Below, in pieces: positions 18,638-28,376 of a stretch of DNA of 64,000 nt; the first letter of the stretch is position 1; each line of letters begins with the position of its first letter. Below the pieces are notes generated by a model, which was not told the origin of the DNA, did not search any database, and saw only the letters and a program-made list of their open reading frames with translations. The translations under genes and the position numbers were made by a program. This DNA is from Chloropicon primus (Eukaryota; Chlorophyta; Chloropicophyceae; Chloropicales; Chloropicaceae). Location: assembly GCA_023205875.1 (NCBI GenBank), contig CP060754.1, forward strand, positions 248,001 through 312,000, given 5' to 3'.

Positions 18638-20674
18638 CTAACCTCGGCGGTGATGCTTCCTGCACTTGCTACAGATAAAGTTTTCAGGGCAGGGCGCAGA
18701 GTCTGGATACCCATAGCACCTCGTGTGAACCCACCTGCTGCACCTCTCGCACTCGACCATTCTCTCTCCATCGTCATCTTTAGTCCCGCAGATACAATCG
18801 ACAATCCAGTCCTCCACCCCCCCGACGTGGTAGTACAACGTGTTCTTGCTAATCCCAACGCCCTTTGCGACGATGAACCTGTCTATCTTCAGGTCGCGCA
18901 GCCTCGCCTGATCCGAGATCTGGCTGGCCCTGATGCCAGAGAGGATGTCGGTCACCTTGAAGTTCTCGAAGATGGTATAAAGGTCTTTCATCGCCCGAGA
19001 AATCTCCTCCTTGAGCTGCCTCACGGTCGACGATTCGGGCAAAACGAGAACTTCGCACGGAATGGCGACCTTGTGTGCCCGGGAATGGCCCTGAGACTTG
19101 CCCCTCGGCGTTGCTATCCCGTCCTCCAGCTTAACGCTGACCAGTAAGCGAATCGCGTTCTTCATCACGGTAGGAGGTTCCCTGCTCTTAGACTCCACCT
19201 CGCAATAATAATTTTTCTCAAACTGCTTGGTGTCCAGCAAAAGCCTCACGTCCCTCTGCCACGAAGGCACGGAAGAAGACCTCGCAGACTTTGCGTCGAG
19301 TTGGTGAACAAGGGCGTTGTACAGCAGCTTCAAGTCGTTCTGGGGGTTCAAGTCCGACTTCGCCTTTGGCGTGGCCTGCCCATTCATTCCCGGCAGCACA
19401 ATTGGCAGAGCCTTCTCCCCCCTGAGAATTTCTACCTTGTATTCCAACACTCTTGTGTTGGAGTTAAACTCCCGTCTAATCATGTTCCCCCCAATGACCT
19501 GGTTCCCCATAACCTTGAGGACGAAGTCCAGCAGCCCCGTGTCCCCGATGTAGTGCCTCGCCGCATCCCTCACGTCCTGCCTCGACATCCAAGAGCTGCT
19601 GGCAGAGAGCGTGTTCAGAACGACGTAGGCTGCGAGCTTGAGCCGGTTGTCAGACCACCGGCAGGCAGGGAACTGAAAGTCGTCTATCTTGATGTTCGCC
19701 GCCTCCATGTTCGACACCAACGTCTGCTTGAATTTGGGCTTGGCAGTGTGAGTGATCTTGTTCGCCGTGGCCTGCTTCCCCTTGGCGCTCATCAACGTGG
19801 TGTTTGCCCTGTGAAGGAGGACGGACATGAGGTCGCCCAAGGTCTTCAACTTCGTTTTCCCGCCCTCTTCGTAGCTCGAGAGGGACACTATGAACTGAAG
19901 TCCGTGTTTCCTCACCTCGTTCTTGAAGGTCGATAGCGGAAAGCTGTGAAGCCTCGACACTGCGCTCTTCCACTTGGACTCGGTGATGTTGAACGGCCCA
20001 CGGCAGAAGCTGTACCCCCACTTGCCGTACCAAGTGGTCTTGTGCGCTATCGAATGCAGGAGGCGGTAAGGCAGCCCGCACTTGTGCGAGACGTCCTCTA
20101 CCGTGACCACCCTGGCCTTCAGCAGGGTGCACAGGTTGGTCCACACCTCCATCATTTGCCTCCCCGACAGGAGCAAGGACCCCCCCTCGTACCCGTTCAC
20201 CCGGAGCAGGTGGCCGAACCCGTTCGCGTGCAGGGTGCCGTGAAGGAGATGCGCCTGATTCTCCAGGAGCGCCGCCTTCACCACGCTCTCTCCGGCCCTC
20301 CAATTCAGCTCGAGCTTCCTCGCCGGGACGATGAAGTGATACGTCAGGTTACAAACGGGGTGCGAGTTCCAACCGGCTACCCTGCAGTTGTCACAGACCA
20401 CCACGCCCGTGTCCAGCACCATGCACTGTTCGAACACGTACAGATCGAGTAAATTCTTCTTCGAGCTGCTCCCTTGCGAGAAGCTCAGAGGGACGGTCCA
20501 CATTCTGCTGTAAAGGCTGTTTTGCCTGTGCTTGCTTGACCTCAAAGGGGACTTGAGGGTCCCGTAGTCCTCCAGAAAAGTTCGAACGTTCGTTCGGAAA
20601 GGCCCCACGTAGCCTCCATTCGGCGGCGAATTGGCCAGCCATGGTGAAGGCTTCGGCCTCTTCTGGCCCCCCAT
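18638..20674 (-). CDS. MMD1/MS1-type PHD-finger protein
   Basis: A 678-residue intronless protein from the ATG at 20674. The middle holds the family signature of plant MALE MEIOCYTE DEATH1 / MALE STERILITY1: a 'HANGFGHLLRVNGYEGGS' block, 'CGLPYRLLHSIAH....WYGKWGYSFCRGPF', and later a winged-helix-like 'RWSDNRLKLAAYVVLNTL...SRQDVRDAARHYIGDTGLLDFVLK'. The C-terminus is a PHD finger of Cys4-His-Cys3 type, beginning CICGTKDDDGERMVECERC and including WVHTRCYGY and CSKC. In land plants these are transcription or chromatin regulators of meiosis and pollen development; in a unicell the role is unknown, possibly the sexual cycle. It is divergent from CDKD with 150 bp between start codons. Confidence 0.8.
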   Translation of the reverse strand: MGGQKRPKPSPWLANSPPNGGYVGPFRTNVRTFLEDYGTLKSPLRSSKHRQNSLYSRMWTVPLSFSQGSSSKKNLLDLYVFEQCMVLDTGVVVCDNCRVAGWNSHPVCNLTYHFIVPARKLELNWRAGESVVKAALLENQAHLLHGTLHANGFGHLLRVNGYEGGSLLLSGRQMMEVWTNLCTLLKARVVTVEDVSHKCGLPYRLLHSIAHKTTWYGKWGYSFCRGPFNITESKWKSAVSRLHSFPLSTFKNEVRKHGLQFIVSLSSYEEGGKTKLKTLGDLMSVLLHRANTTLMSAKGKQATANKITHTAKPKFKQTLVSNMEAANIKIDDFQFPACRWSDNRLKLAAYVVLNTLSASSSWMSRQDVRDAARHYIGDTGLLDFVLKVMGNQVIGGNMIRREFNSNTRVLEYKVEILRGEKALPIVLPGMNGQATPKAKSDLNPQNDLKLLYNALVHQLDAKSARSSSVPSWQRDVRLLLDTKQFEKNYYCEVESKSREPPTVMKNAIRLLVSVKLEDGIATPRGKSQGHSRAHKVAIPCEVLVLPESSTVRQLKEEISRAMKDLYTIFENFKVTDILSGIRASQISDQARLRDLKIDRFIVAKGVGISKNTLYYHVGGVEDWIVDCICGTKDDDGERMVECERCSRWVHTRCYGYPDSAPCPENFICSKCRKHHRRG

Positions 20675-20824
20675 CCCCTCTCTCGTGTCCCCACGCAAGC
20701 AACACCCAGCCCCTCCTCCCTCTCCTTGCGCGGCTCCGCTGATTCAAAATCATCTTCGGCTTGAGGGGCAGAGGATCTCCCCCGTCGTCGAGAGGAGGGA
20801 CTGCGGGAGGTGCGTGCGTGCGCG

Positions 20825-22144
20825 ATGGAGAACTACGAGAAGGGGCCGACCCTGGGAGAGGGAACCTTCGGAAGGGTGTTCCGCGCCAAGGACAGGAGGA
20901 CGGGCCGGCTCGTGGCGATCAAGAAAATAAGGATGGGGAAGGCGAAAGAGGGGGTGAACGTCACCGCTATTAGAGAAATAAAGTTCCTCAAGGAGCTCCA
21001 GCACAAGAACGTGATCGAGCTGATAGACGTTTTCCCGCACAAGCGGAACCTCTACCTCGTGTACGAGTACATGACGAGCGATCTGGAGGCCATCATCAAG
21101 GACAAGGCGAACATAAGGCTGAAGCTCGGGGACATCAAGGCGTACATGCAGGCGATACTGGAGGGCCTCGCGGCGTGCCACAGGTACTGGATCATGCACA
21201 GGGACGTGAAGCCAAACAATATTTTGTTGGGGCCGGAGGGGCAGATAAAGCTCGCAGATTTCGGTGCGGGGAGAATATTCGGCAGCCCTAACGACAGGAA
21301 GTTCACCACCCAGGTCTTCGCCAGGTGGTACAGGGCCCCCGAGCTCCTGTTCGACTCCCAGCGGTACAGCTCCGCGGTGGACATGTGGGCGGTCGGGTGC
21401 GTCTTCGCTGAGCTCATGCTCAGGCGACCTTGGCTTCCGGGGAACAACGACCTGGAGCAGCTCTCCCTGATCTTCGACGCGTTGGGGACTCCGACAGAGG
21501 AGCAGTGGCCCGGGATGAAGTCCCTGCCGACGGCGAGCCAGGTGGTCTTCAAGCCCATAGCGCCCCCAAGCGCGGCTTCTCTTCGTCAGCTCTTCAGGTG
21601 CGACGCGGACGCCGTCGACCTCTTGCAGCAGCTTCTGTGCTTCGATCCCTCGAGGAGGATAAGCGCGGAGCACGCGCTGAAGCACCCGTACTTCAAGAGC
21701 AATCCGAGAGCCACCAAGTACGCCGACCTCCCCAAACCGACCGTGCCGTTCGGGGAGGAGCGGACGGCCGCGAACCAGGGGCTGGGCGAGCAAGTGGAAG
21801 GCTCGAAGGGAGAGGGGGGCGAGTACAATGGGGACGGGTTGGGCAAGAACTTCCTGGAGGGGATTCGGCGGAGCTCGTTCCCACCCGCCGCGAGCGACCA
21901 GATGCAGAGGGACCAAACCCAGAAGGAGTCCACGAGCGGCATGAGAATGAGCCTGCCCGCTGACGTGAAGATACAGGAGAACCAGCAGACCCCAAACATT
22001 TTGAAGAACGGGCACGACGATGAGTTCGGGAAGAGGGATAGCATGGAGCTGGAAAGGCCTCAGCTGGGGTCAGCGGACAAGGCCTACCTGAGGAAGAGGA
22101 AACTGGACATGGACCAAGCCTTTCTAGAGGCTTCGAACGACTAG
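20825..22144 (+). CDS. CDKD/CDK7-type CDK-activating kinase (TFIIH kinase)
   Basis: A 439-residue kinase from the ATG at 20825. Visible motifs: Gly loop GEGTFG (11-16), catalytic Lys in AIKK (33), NVTAIRE helix (PSTAIRE position), HRDVKPNN (125-132), DFG (145-147) and the CDK7-specific activation segment FGSPNDRKFTTQVFARWYRAPE. GSPN supplies the conserved Ser (154), while the position of the human CDK7 Thr170 is Ala (166), as in plant CDKDs with VFARWYR or VFATWYR. The C-terminal 'SADKAYLRKRKLD' also matches the plant CDKD tail. Role: activation of cell-cycle CDKs and RNA polymerase II CTD phosphorylation in TFIIH. DFGAGR replaces the usual DFGLAR. Confidence 0.9.
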   Translation: MENYEKGPTLGEGTFGRVFRAKDRRTGRLVAIKKIRMGKAKEGVNVTAIREIKFLKELQHKNVIELIDVFPHKRNLYLVYEYMTSDLEAIIKDKANIRLKLGDIKAYMQAILEGLAACHRYWIMHRDVKPNNILLGPEGQIKLADFGAGRIFGSPNDRKFTTQVFARWYRAPELLFDSQRYSSAVDMWAVGCVFAELMLRRPWLPGNNDLEQLSLIFDALGTPTEEQWPGMKSLPTASQVVFKPIAPPSAASLRQLFRCDADAVDLLQQLLCFDPSRRISAEHALKHPYFKSNPRATKYADLPKPTVPFGEERTAANQGLGEQVEGSKGEGGEYNGDGLGKNFLEGIRRSSFPPAASDQMQRDQTQKESTSGMRMSLPADVKIQENQQTPNILKNGHDDEFGKRDSMELERPQLGSADKAYLRKRKLDMDQAFLEASND

Positions 22145-22167
22145 TAGTGGAAGGAAAGCGAGCTACT

Positions 22168-22172
22168 TGTAA
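22168..22172 (+). terminator. TGTAA polyadenylation signal after CDKD
   Basis: TGTAA lies 23 bases past the CDKD stop. It is 6 bases from the opposite-strand signal of the convergent gene. Confidence 0.5.
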
Positions 22173-22178
22173 TGAAAC

Positions 22179-22183
22179 TTACA
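22179..22183 (-). terminator. TGTAA polyadenylation signal after cyclophilin-SYF2 gene
   Basis: The minus-strand TGTAA lies 13 bases past the stop of the fusion gene. Confidence 0.5.
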
Positions 22184-22196
22184 AACGCGCGTGTAT

Positions 22197-23570
22197 TTAA
22201 TCTGGCAGCGCCGTGCCCCTCTCCAAGTTCTGCTTGATCTCCTTCGTGTACTTTCCGAAGGCCCTCTCCGCCTTTCTGTTGAAGTGGGCATTGCGGTCGT
22301 TGATGGCCCCAAAAGTCTCGTCCCTGTCCTTCCTTCTCCTGCTGAACTTCTCTGCCTTCTCCTTGCGGGCCTCGAGCTCCTTCACCATCCTGTCAACGCC
22401 AGCCTCAGACACCGGAGGGGCGACGCCGTGTAGCAGGGAGTCGCCTTCCCTGTAAAACTCTGGGTTGTTTGCCTTTGCCTTCTCATACTCCTCCATGTTG
22501 ACGTCGATCTGCTTCGTTCTCTTCTTATACGCGTTGTAGAGGCTCTTCTGGTTGAAGGCATCCCAACCGAACGCAGCTGGCTTCTTCTTCTTCTTCTTCT
22601 CGTACGCCTGCTCGGCATCCTCAGCAGACTCCAACAGGTGAGACTGCTCCTTGCTCAGACCATAAGCCTCCAGCTGCTTTGCCCTCTTCGACTTGCGCTC
22701 CTCCCACGCCATCTTGCCTCTGCTCTCTCTCTCCTCCCCAGAGCTGGCGGCTGACTTCTTCTGCTCGGCGACAACGGCGCCCTGATTGAGCTTCCTGGAC
22801 TGCTTGAGCTTCATCCTGAGGTCGAAGAGTTTTTTCTCCCGAGCCGACAGCTTCTCGTATCCCTCCGTGTCCACCCCACCCTCCTCCTCTTCCTCCTGCC
22901 CCTCTGCTCCATCCCGCTCCCCCTCCCTCTCCGCCTTCGCCTTCCCCGCCTCCTCGGCGTCCCTGAGACGCTTCAGCGACTGCGCATCCGGGTTGGCCTC
23001 CCTGTCTGCTTCTCGTGCCCTCTGCCTCTGAAGAGCCTCCTCCTTTCCGAGCTCCACCCCGCAGTCCCGGACGACAACTTCCTTGCTCGTCTTCCCGGAC
23101 TTGGAGCCCACGCTCTCAATGTACCGCACCACGTCCATACCCTCCACCACCTTGCCGAAAACGACATGCTTGCCGTCCAGCCAAGGACACGCAGCAGTGG
23201 TGAGGAAGAACTGGGATCCGTTGGTGTTCGGCCCGCTGTTCGCCATGCTCAGCACCCCAGGCCCCTCGTGCTTCAGAACGAAGTTCTCGTCGTCGAACGT
23301 TCGCCCGTAGATGGATTCCCCTCCGGTGCCGTCGTGGTTGGTGAAGTCCCCCCCCTGGCACATAAAGTTTGGGATCACCCTGTGGAAGGTGGAACCACGG
23401 TACGCAAGCTTCCTCCCACTCGTGGACGCACTCCCGCCCACGCAAAGCTCCCGGAAGTTTCTGCAAGTGTTCGGGACCACGTCATCCCTCAGCTCCGCCA
23501 CAACCCTCCCGGCCCTCTCCCCCCCCACCTCCATCTCCAAGTACACCCTCGACTTCATCCTCGACTTCAT
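22197..23570 (-). CDS. Cyclophilin-SYF2 fusion, spliceosomal peptidyl-prolyl isomerase
   Basis: One uninterrupted 457-residue frame starts at tandem ATGs (23570, 23558). Residues 7-173 are a complete cyclophilin with catalytic-site residues Arg64 and Phe69 (FHRVIPNF), Gln72 (CQGGDF), Trp130 and His135 (CPWLDGKH), so it should be active. After a charged linker, residues ~240-457 are a full SYF2 domain: [71 protein letters not shown] and the terminal [12 protein letters not shown]2 (NTC31) is a NineTeen-complex splicing factor; cyclophilins are common in spliceosomes. The frame stays open upstream of the ATG across the neighbouring gene, but that part is antisense to NOP4 and not credible. It is head-to-head with NOP4. 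Confidence 0.93.
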   Translation of the reverse strand: MKSRMKSRVYLEMEVGGERAGRVVAELRDDVVPNTCRNFRELCVGGSASTSGRKLAYRGSTFHRVIPNFMCQGGDFTNHDGTGGESIYGRTFDDENFVLKHEGPGVLSMANSGPNTNGSQFFLTTAACPWLDGKHVVFGKVVEGMDVVRYIESVGSKSGKTSKEVVVRDCGVELGKEEALQRQRAREADREANPDAQSLKRLRDAEEAGKAKAEREGERDGAEGQEEEEEGGVDTEGYEKLSAREKKLFDLRMKLKQSRKLNQGAVVAEQKKSAASSGEERESRGKMAWEERKSKRAKQLEAYGLSKEQSHLLESAEDAEQAYEKKKKKKPAAFGWDAFNQKSLYNAYKKRTKQIDVNMEEYEKAKANNPEFYREGDSLLHGVAPPVSEAGVDRMVKELEARKEKAEKFSRRRKDRDETFGAINDRNAHFNRKAERAFGKYTKEIKQNLERGTALPD

Positions 23571-23762
23571 CCTCGACTGCGTCTGGCAGTCTGGCAGCTG
23601 CTGAAAGACGTGCAGGACCGGCCGGCGGCTCCGTTGCAGAGTGAGGAGTGAGGAGTGCCCAGGACGGGAGAGGGGGTCGCGAGAAGGCCGAGGGAGAGGA
23701 ATATTCGACTTATCGTCGAGTTTCAACAGGGATTTGGGGAAGAGAAGGACTTGCAAGGAAAC
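23571..23762. promoter_or_regulatory. Compact bidirectional promoter (cyclophilin-SYF2 / NOP4)
   Basis: Only 192 bp separate the start codons of two RNA-processing genes on opposite strands, so both promoters must lie here. I see no clear TATA box. Confidence 0.5.
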
Positions 23763-26159
23763 ATGGATGACCCAGCAGTGAAGAGGAAGGTGATCCTGTA
23801 CCCGGAGAGCCGAGACGTGAGCTTCGATGAGATTCAGGAGGCGGTGGAGGGCGTCGTGGGGAAGGTGCGGGGGGCGAACCCCCTGGGAAACGGGGGATGG
23901 ATTCTCCGTATGTCGAACGCGACGGAGGCAATCGAGCTCCTGCAGGCCGCGAAGAAAGGGAAGGTGATTATTGGGGGGAAGAAGGTCTCGGCGCAGCGGC
24001 CGTCTCAGGGCCAGGCCACGGACGCGAACCGCATACCTCTTGGCGGAGTGTGCGCGACCCAGGCCAGGGCCGGTCCCTTCAGAAAGGACAGGGACAACAA
24101 GAGGCAGAGGGCCTGCACGGTCGTTATCGCTCACGTCAAGCCTTCGACCAAAGAATTGATACAGAAGGTGGTTGCTGAGGCAGGCAAGGTCGGAGAGGTG
24201 AAGACTGTGAAGGGCCCGCTGAGCCCCGAGGAGATCACCGAGGAGGAGATCTCCCTGTCCCAGATCGAGGGGAAGAGGGTCGGCAGCTTCGCTGCCTCTC
24301 CGGGAATAATTCTGGCCGAGTTTGGCGCCGTTGCGCACGCCTTCGCCGCAGTGAAACTGCTGCACGGAAAGTCGGTAAAGGGTCTGCACAAGCCTCTTTG
24401 GGCTCGCCAATTGGGAGGCGAGGGAGCGAAGATCAAGTACTGGAGAATCATCGTGAGGAACCTGCCCTTCAAGATTGACGAGACGAAGTTCAAAAAGCAC
24501 ATGAGCCTGAAGAACGAGCTCTTTGTCTGGGATGTTCACATCCCCAAAGGGGCGGACGGCAGAGTCAGGGGTTTTGGCTTCATCGGGTACATCTGCAGGT
24601 CTGACGCCGAGAAGGCCATCAAGAAGCTGAACGGAACCAAGCTTGAGGGCCGCACGATCGTACTGGATTGGACCGTGGGCAAGAAGGAGTTCCAAGAGGG
24701 AATGAAGAGCCAAGAGCCGGGCGCGGTGGCCACGGAAAACGACGAGGACGACGAGGACAGCGACGGCGAGGGCGAGGAAGCTGGGGAGTACAACGAGGGA
24801 GACGAGGGCAACGATCCCGAAAGCGCAGTCGGAAACGTGGACGAGGAATCCGCAATGATGGAGAGAATTGTTAGCTCGTTCCAGGCCAATTCCACGGAGA
24901 AGCCTGAAAGTGCGAAGCAGGATCATCAAGGCGCTCGTGCTCCAATGCCCCCGAAGAGCAAGGAGGAGGAGGAGGAGGCGATCGGCAGGACAGTATTTGT
25001 GTCCCACATTCCTTTGAACGCGTACAAGATGGACGTGCAGAGGGTGATGGAGAAATTTGGACAGGTCTCGAGCTGCAGAATGGTCATCGACAAGAAGGCG
25101 AGGAAATTCTCCGGCAAAGCCTTTGTGGAGTTCGCCAAAGCGGCTTCAGCAAAGAAAGCCTCCGAAGCTCACAGCGATGCCAAGTCAGGAAAGAGGGAAA
25201 AGGTGTCCATCAACGGCCACATCGTCAACATCTATTTGGCGCTGAACAAGAACGGGATCCAGGACCTTTCTGACCAAATCAAGAGGAAGACGAACAGGCC
25301 GGACAAGAGGAACTTGTACCTTGCTGACGAGGGCCACATCGACCCAGAGTCCGGCGCCGGGGAGGGCATGTCGGAGGGCGATCTGAGAGCGAGGGAGAGG
25401 TCGCACAGGGAAAAGCTTGAGAAGCTGAAGAATCCGAACATGTTTGTGTCCAAGACAAGACTCATGATAAGAAATCTGCCGAGGGAGATGACAAAGGGAC
25501 AGCTTCGCGCGCTTTGCATCAAAGCGGTAAAGGAGAGGGCGACCAAGGCGAGGCCGAAGGTGACTCAGTGCAAGATCATGTACACCGAGAACCCGAATAC
25601 AAAGGTGCTCAAGTCGAGCGAAAGGGGATTCATCGAATTCACTGATCACGAGCACGCCATTTGCTGCCTGAGGATGCTGAACAACAACCCAAGCACGTTC
25701 ACTGTTTCTCGGCGGCCCATCGTCGAGTTTGCTGTTGAGAACACCCTCAAGGTCCAGAAGCTCAAGAAGAGAGCCTCCACAGCTTCCGAGAAGTTGGCGT
25801 TGCGCAAGTCTGAGGCGTCGACTCCGAGAGGTGGAGATGAAAGAGAGGAGGGAAGGAACGGCAAGAAGTCGAGAGAGGGGGGCAAGAAGGAAAAGACTGC
25901 AAAGGAGACCGCGGGAGAAGACGGTTGCCAGGGATCCAAGGGAAGCGAGAAGAAAAGGAAGAGCTCGGTGGAGAAGCCCGATAGGAAGAAGCCAAAGAAA
26001 TCTGCTGCGAAGGATGAAAGGGGGGACTCCGTCCAGCGGGAGGAGAGGCCTGCCAGGGCCAAGAAGAACAAAAAGCGGAAGGCTGAGGAGAAAGACAACC
26101 TTGATGACCTCATTCAGAATTACCAAGCCAAGTACTTTAACACAAGCCTGGACTACTGA
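23763..26159 (+). CDS. NOP4/RBM28-like nucleolar protein with several RRMs
   Basis: A 798-residue intronless protein from the ATG at 23763. RRM-like domains: a divergent N-terminal one (about 10-90); a divergent one near 115-210; a clear one at about 225-305 ([18 protein letters not shown] ... GFGFIGYI); then an acidic linker and another at about 405-500 ([18 protein letters not shown] ... GKAFVEFAK); and a last one at about 560-665 with [16 protein letters not shown] and [24 protein letters not shown]. The last domain, including '[11 protein letters not shown]', is typical of yeast Nop4 and human RBM28, required for 60S pre-rRNA processing. The tail is Lys/Glu/Ser-rich with nuclear-localisation-like clusters. 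Confidence 0.82.
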   Translation: MDDPAVKRKVILYPESRDVSFDEIQEAVEGVVGKVRGANPLGNGGWILRMSNATEAIELLQAAKKGKVIIGGKKVSAQRPSQGQATDANRIPLGGVCATQARAGPFRKDRDNKRQRACTVVIAHVKPSTKELIQKVVAEAGKVGEVKTVKGPLSPEEITEEEISLSQIEGKRVGSFAASPGIILAEFGAVAHAFAAVKLLHGKSVKGLHKPLWARQLGGEGAKIKYWRIIVRNLPFKIDETKFKKHMSLKNELFVWDVHIPKGADGRVRGFGFIGYICRSDAEKAIKKLNGTKLEGRTIVLDWTVGKKEFQEGMKSQEPGAVATENDEDDEDSDGEGEEAGEYNEGDEGNDPESAVGNVDEESAMMERIVSSFQANSTEKPESAKQDHQGARAPMPPKSKEEEEEAIGRTVFVSHIPLNAYKMDVQRVMEKFGQVSSCRMVIDKKARKFSGKAFVEFAKAASAKKASEAHSDAKSGKREKVSINGHIVNIYLALNKNGIQDLSDQIKRKTNRPDKRNLYLADEGHIDPESGAGEGMSEGDLRARERSHREKLEKLKNPNMFVSKTRLMIRNLPREMTKGQLRALCIKAVKERATKARPKVTQCKIMYTENPNTKVLKSSERGFIEFTDHEHAICCLRMLNNNPSTFTVSRRPIVEFAVENTLKVQKLKKRASTASEKLALRKSEASTPRGGDEREEGRNGKKSREGGKKEKTAKETAGEDGCQGSKGSEKKRKSSVEKPDRKKPKKSAAKDERGDSVQREERPARAKKNKKRKAEEKDNLDDLIQNYQAKYFNTSLDY

Positions 26160-26720
26160 AGAACTAAGCACCAAGCCTTCAATGCAATGAATGATCAACA
26201 ACACAACATCAGCAACATCAGGAAGCTTTCCGAGTTTTCCCGAGTTTTCCATTAGTTTTCCGTTGGTCAACAGACGGTGGCCTCCTGCTGCTTCCCTACA
26301 ATGGGAATTCCACTCTCCTGAAAATTCTTCTTGCCTCCTCCCCCTTTCACCAGTACTGGCCCATTGGTGAGATCTAATTAATTAAGAAAATACGACACAT
26401 TCTCCTCCTTCTCCCCCATGGCATTGACCTTGGCTTGGCTTGGCGAGCGCGAGACCGAGAGCGAGAGCGACGAGAGAGAGAGGGAGAGGGAGAGAGAGGG
26501 AGAGAGGTACGAAGAGGCAGCGCGAAACCCCTGCTTGTGTTGGACAGAGGGAGAACCACTGTGCAGAAGACGGGAATTGTTTCGGGAGCGGCGTCGTTGG
26601 ACGAGGAGGACGGAGCCTTGAGAGAGGGGCTACGGGGAGAGAAATTGGCGGAGAACGCGTGAGGTCGGTCGAGTTTGCTGGTAAATTTGTTTTTTGTTGT
26701 TGTTGTGACAAGGTGGAGCG
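26160..26720. promoter_or_regulatory. Intergenic region upstream of CFAP210
   Basis: 561 bp lie between two tandem genes. It includes an imperfect GA-rich stretch at about 26446-26512 and frequent short GA/CG repeats. I see no coding frame that looks real. The bases just before the CFAP210 ATG contain TTGTTGTTGTTG-like DNA. Confidence 0.4.
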
Positions 26721-28115
26721 ATGGATATGAAAGGTGTGACCGTGCTTGGGCAGTCCGACCTGTTTCGGATGATTGAGACCGTGAAGCCTCGGAAGGCGAC
26801 GGAGGAGAAGAGGGAGAAGCTCGAGCTGAAGAAAAAGAGTGAGGCGCGGGCTGCCAAGTGGCCGAACACCATCTCAGCCCAGAGGGCGAAGAAGGAAAAG
26901 CTGAGGAGGGCGAGGCTCGATGTGGAGGAGGACGAGAGGAGGAAGATAGACGCCATCGAGGCCGAGATCATGGCCGAAAGCAGGAGGCTCCAAATCGACC
27001 GCGCGAAGAAGAAGTTGTACGACAACAACGACAGGGTGAAAGCCCTTCATAGCAGTCTTCTCCTCTCGGAGGTGCTGGACGAGCGCGTTTCCCAGATAGA
27101 GTACAAGAAGAAGATCAAGGAGCTCAGGAAGTTGGAGGCCATCGCTTTCAACGTGCAGCAAGCCAAGGAGCTCGAGGTCAAGGAGGAAGAGGAGGAGCGG
27201 GCAATCTACGCAAGAAGGAAGGCCGCCCTCGAGCAGAAGCACGAGCAGCTGAAGCAGCTCGAGCAAGTGAAAGCCAAGATCGCTTTGGAGAAGAAGCGGG
27301 ACTTGGAGGAGGGCGAGCTTCTCAGGCGGGAGGCCGAGGAGGAGGCCATTAGGCAGCACGAGAAGGAGCTCAAGGTCCGCGAGGTTGCGAGGAAGCACAC
27401 GATGGAGACGATGAAGGCCAACGATGCCCTCCAGAAGTACAAGCTCAAGGAGCTCAACAGGGAGAAGGCGGCCGAGAAGGCCCAGGAGGCGTACGCCGCG
27501 AAGAAGGAGGCCTTCCAGCTGGAGAGGAAGAGGAGGGAGGTGGAGAAGGAGAACGGGAAGCAGAAGGCGAGGGACAGGATGATCAGGCTTATGGAGGACC
27601 AACTGGAGGCCGCCAGGAAGAAGAACGAGAGGAATTACGAGCTCCAGCACCAGCAGGCGGTCGCGAAGGAGGACGGAATCCTGGCCGAGAGGGCCGAGAG
27701 GAGGAGGAAGGAAAAGATCGCGATCGACAAGAGCAGGAAGCAGCAGCTCGCCATCAGGAACGCCATGAAGGAGCAGAAGAACGCGGACGACAAGGCCTTC
27801 CTGGACGCCTGGAAGGAGAGGACGAAGGAGCTGGCCGAGGAAGACGAGCTCGAGACGAAGATGAAGTTCTGGGAGAACAAGCAGCACCAGCAGTTCTTGA
27901 AGCACCAGATGGACTTCAAGGCGAAGAAGAAGATGCAGAGGAAGACCAAGGAGTTGGAGGGCGCCTACGTCGCCGCCCTCTCTATCGCCGAGGAGGAGGA
28001 CACTTTCAAGGCCTACGCCTCCGTCTGCATCGACGAGTGGAACAAGAGAGGAAAGTCTCTCAGGCCCATGCAGCTGCTCCTGAACGCCAAGGACGCTCTG
28101 GGCTCCACCAAGTAA
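26721..28115 (+). CDS. CFAP210: CFAP210 (CCDC173)-like microtubule inner protein
   Basis: A 464-residue intronless, almost wholly alpha-helical protein rich in Lys, Glu, Arg and Ala. The N-terminal third carries the family block WPNTISAQRAKK, then RRKIDAIEAEIMAESRR, and NNDRVKALHSSLLLSEVLDERVSQIEYKKK, which aligns well with animal CFAP210/CCDC173. The C-terminus 'EEEDTFKAYASVCIDEW' matches the family's end region. CFAP210 is a filamentous protein inside the doublet microtubules of motile cilia. CFAP45 and CFAP53 were considered, but the 'DRVK.LHS.LLL.EVL.ER..QIE.KK' block favours CFAP210. A TGTAA lies 42 bases after the stop. Confidence 0.82.
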   Translation: MDMKGVTVLGQSDLFRMIETVKPRKATEEKREKLELKKKSEARAAKWPNTISAQRAKKEKLRRARLDVEEDERRKIDAIEAEIMAESRRLQIDRAKKKLYDNNDRVKALHSSLLLSEVLDERVSQIEYKKKIKELRKLEAIAFNVQQAKELEVKEEEEERAIYARRKAALEQKHEQLKQLEQVKAKIALEKKRDLEEGELLRREAEEEAIRQHEKELKVREVARKHTMETMKANDALQKYKLKELNREKAAEKAQEAYAAKKEAFQLERKRREVEKENGKQKARDRMIRLMEDQLEAARKKNERNYELQHQQAVAKEDGILAERAERRRKEKIAIDKSRKQQLAIRNAMKEQKNADDKAFLDAWKERTKELAEEDELETKMKFWENKQHQQFLKHQMDFKAKKKMQRKTKELEGAYVAALSIAEEEDTFKAYASVCIDEWNKRGKSLRPMQLLLNAKDALGSTK

Positions 28116-28157
28116 GCCAACTACTTACTTGTGTACCTTTAAGACAAACAAAACCCC

Positions 28158-28162
28158 TGTAA
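28158..28162 (+). terminator. TGTAA polyadenylation signal after CFAP210
   Basis: TGTAA lies 42 bases past the CFAP210 stop. Confidence 0.45.
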
Positions 28163-28376
28163 TCCTAATTCAAAAAGAAGAAGAAGAAAAGAGACATGTC
28201 CCATGGCACTCGGAGTGGAGCCTTCTCCCCAAGTAGCAGACTCACGCATTCGCTGCCTGGCTTCTTGCAACTTCCTTCTATCCATCCTCTTCTCCACCGC
28301 CACCGAGCTCTTCCTCGGGCGACATTTCCAGCCTCCACCGAGCTTTGCCTCTTCCTCAAGCCGCCGGGCAAGAGGG

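Noticed and set aside
23571-25007. Upstream extension of the cyclophilin-SYF2 frame to 936 codons
   Set aside because: The extra part is antisense to NOP4 RRM-coding sequence, has no homology, and the cyclophilin domain begins right after the tandem ATGs.
26874-27905. Minus-strand Leu-rich frame of 343 codons
   Set aside because: It is a shadow of the Lys/Glu-rich CFAP210 gene for the same reason.
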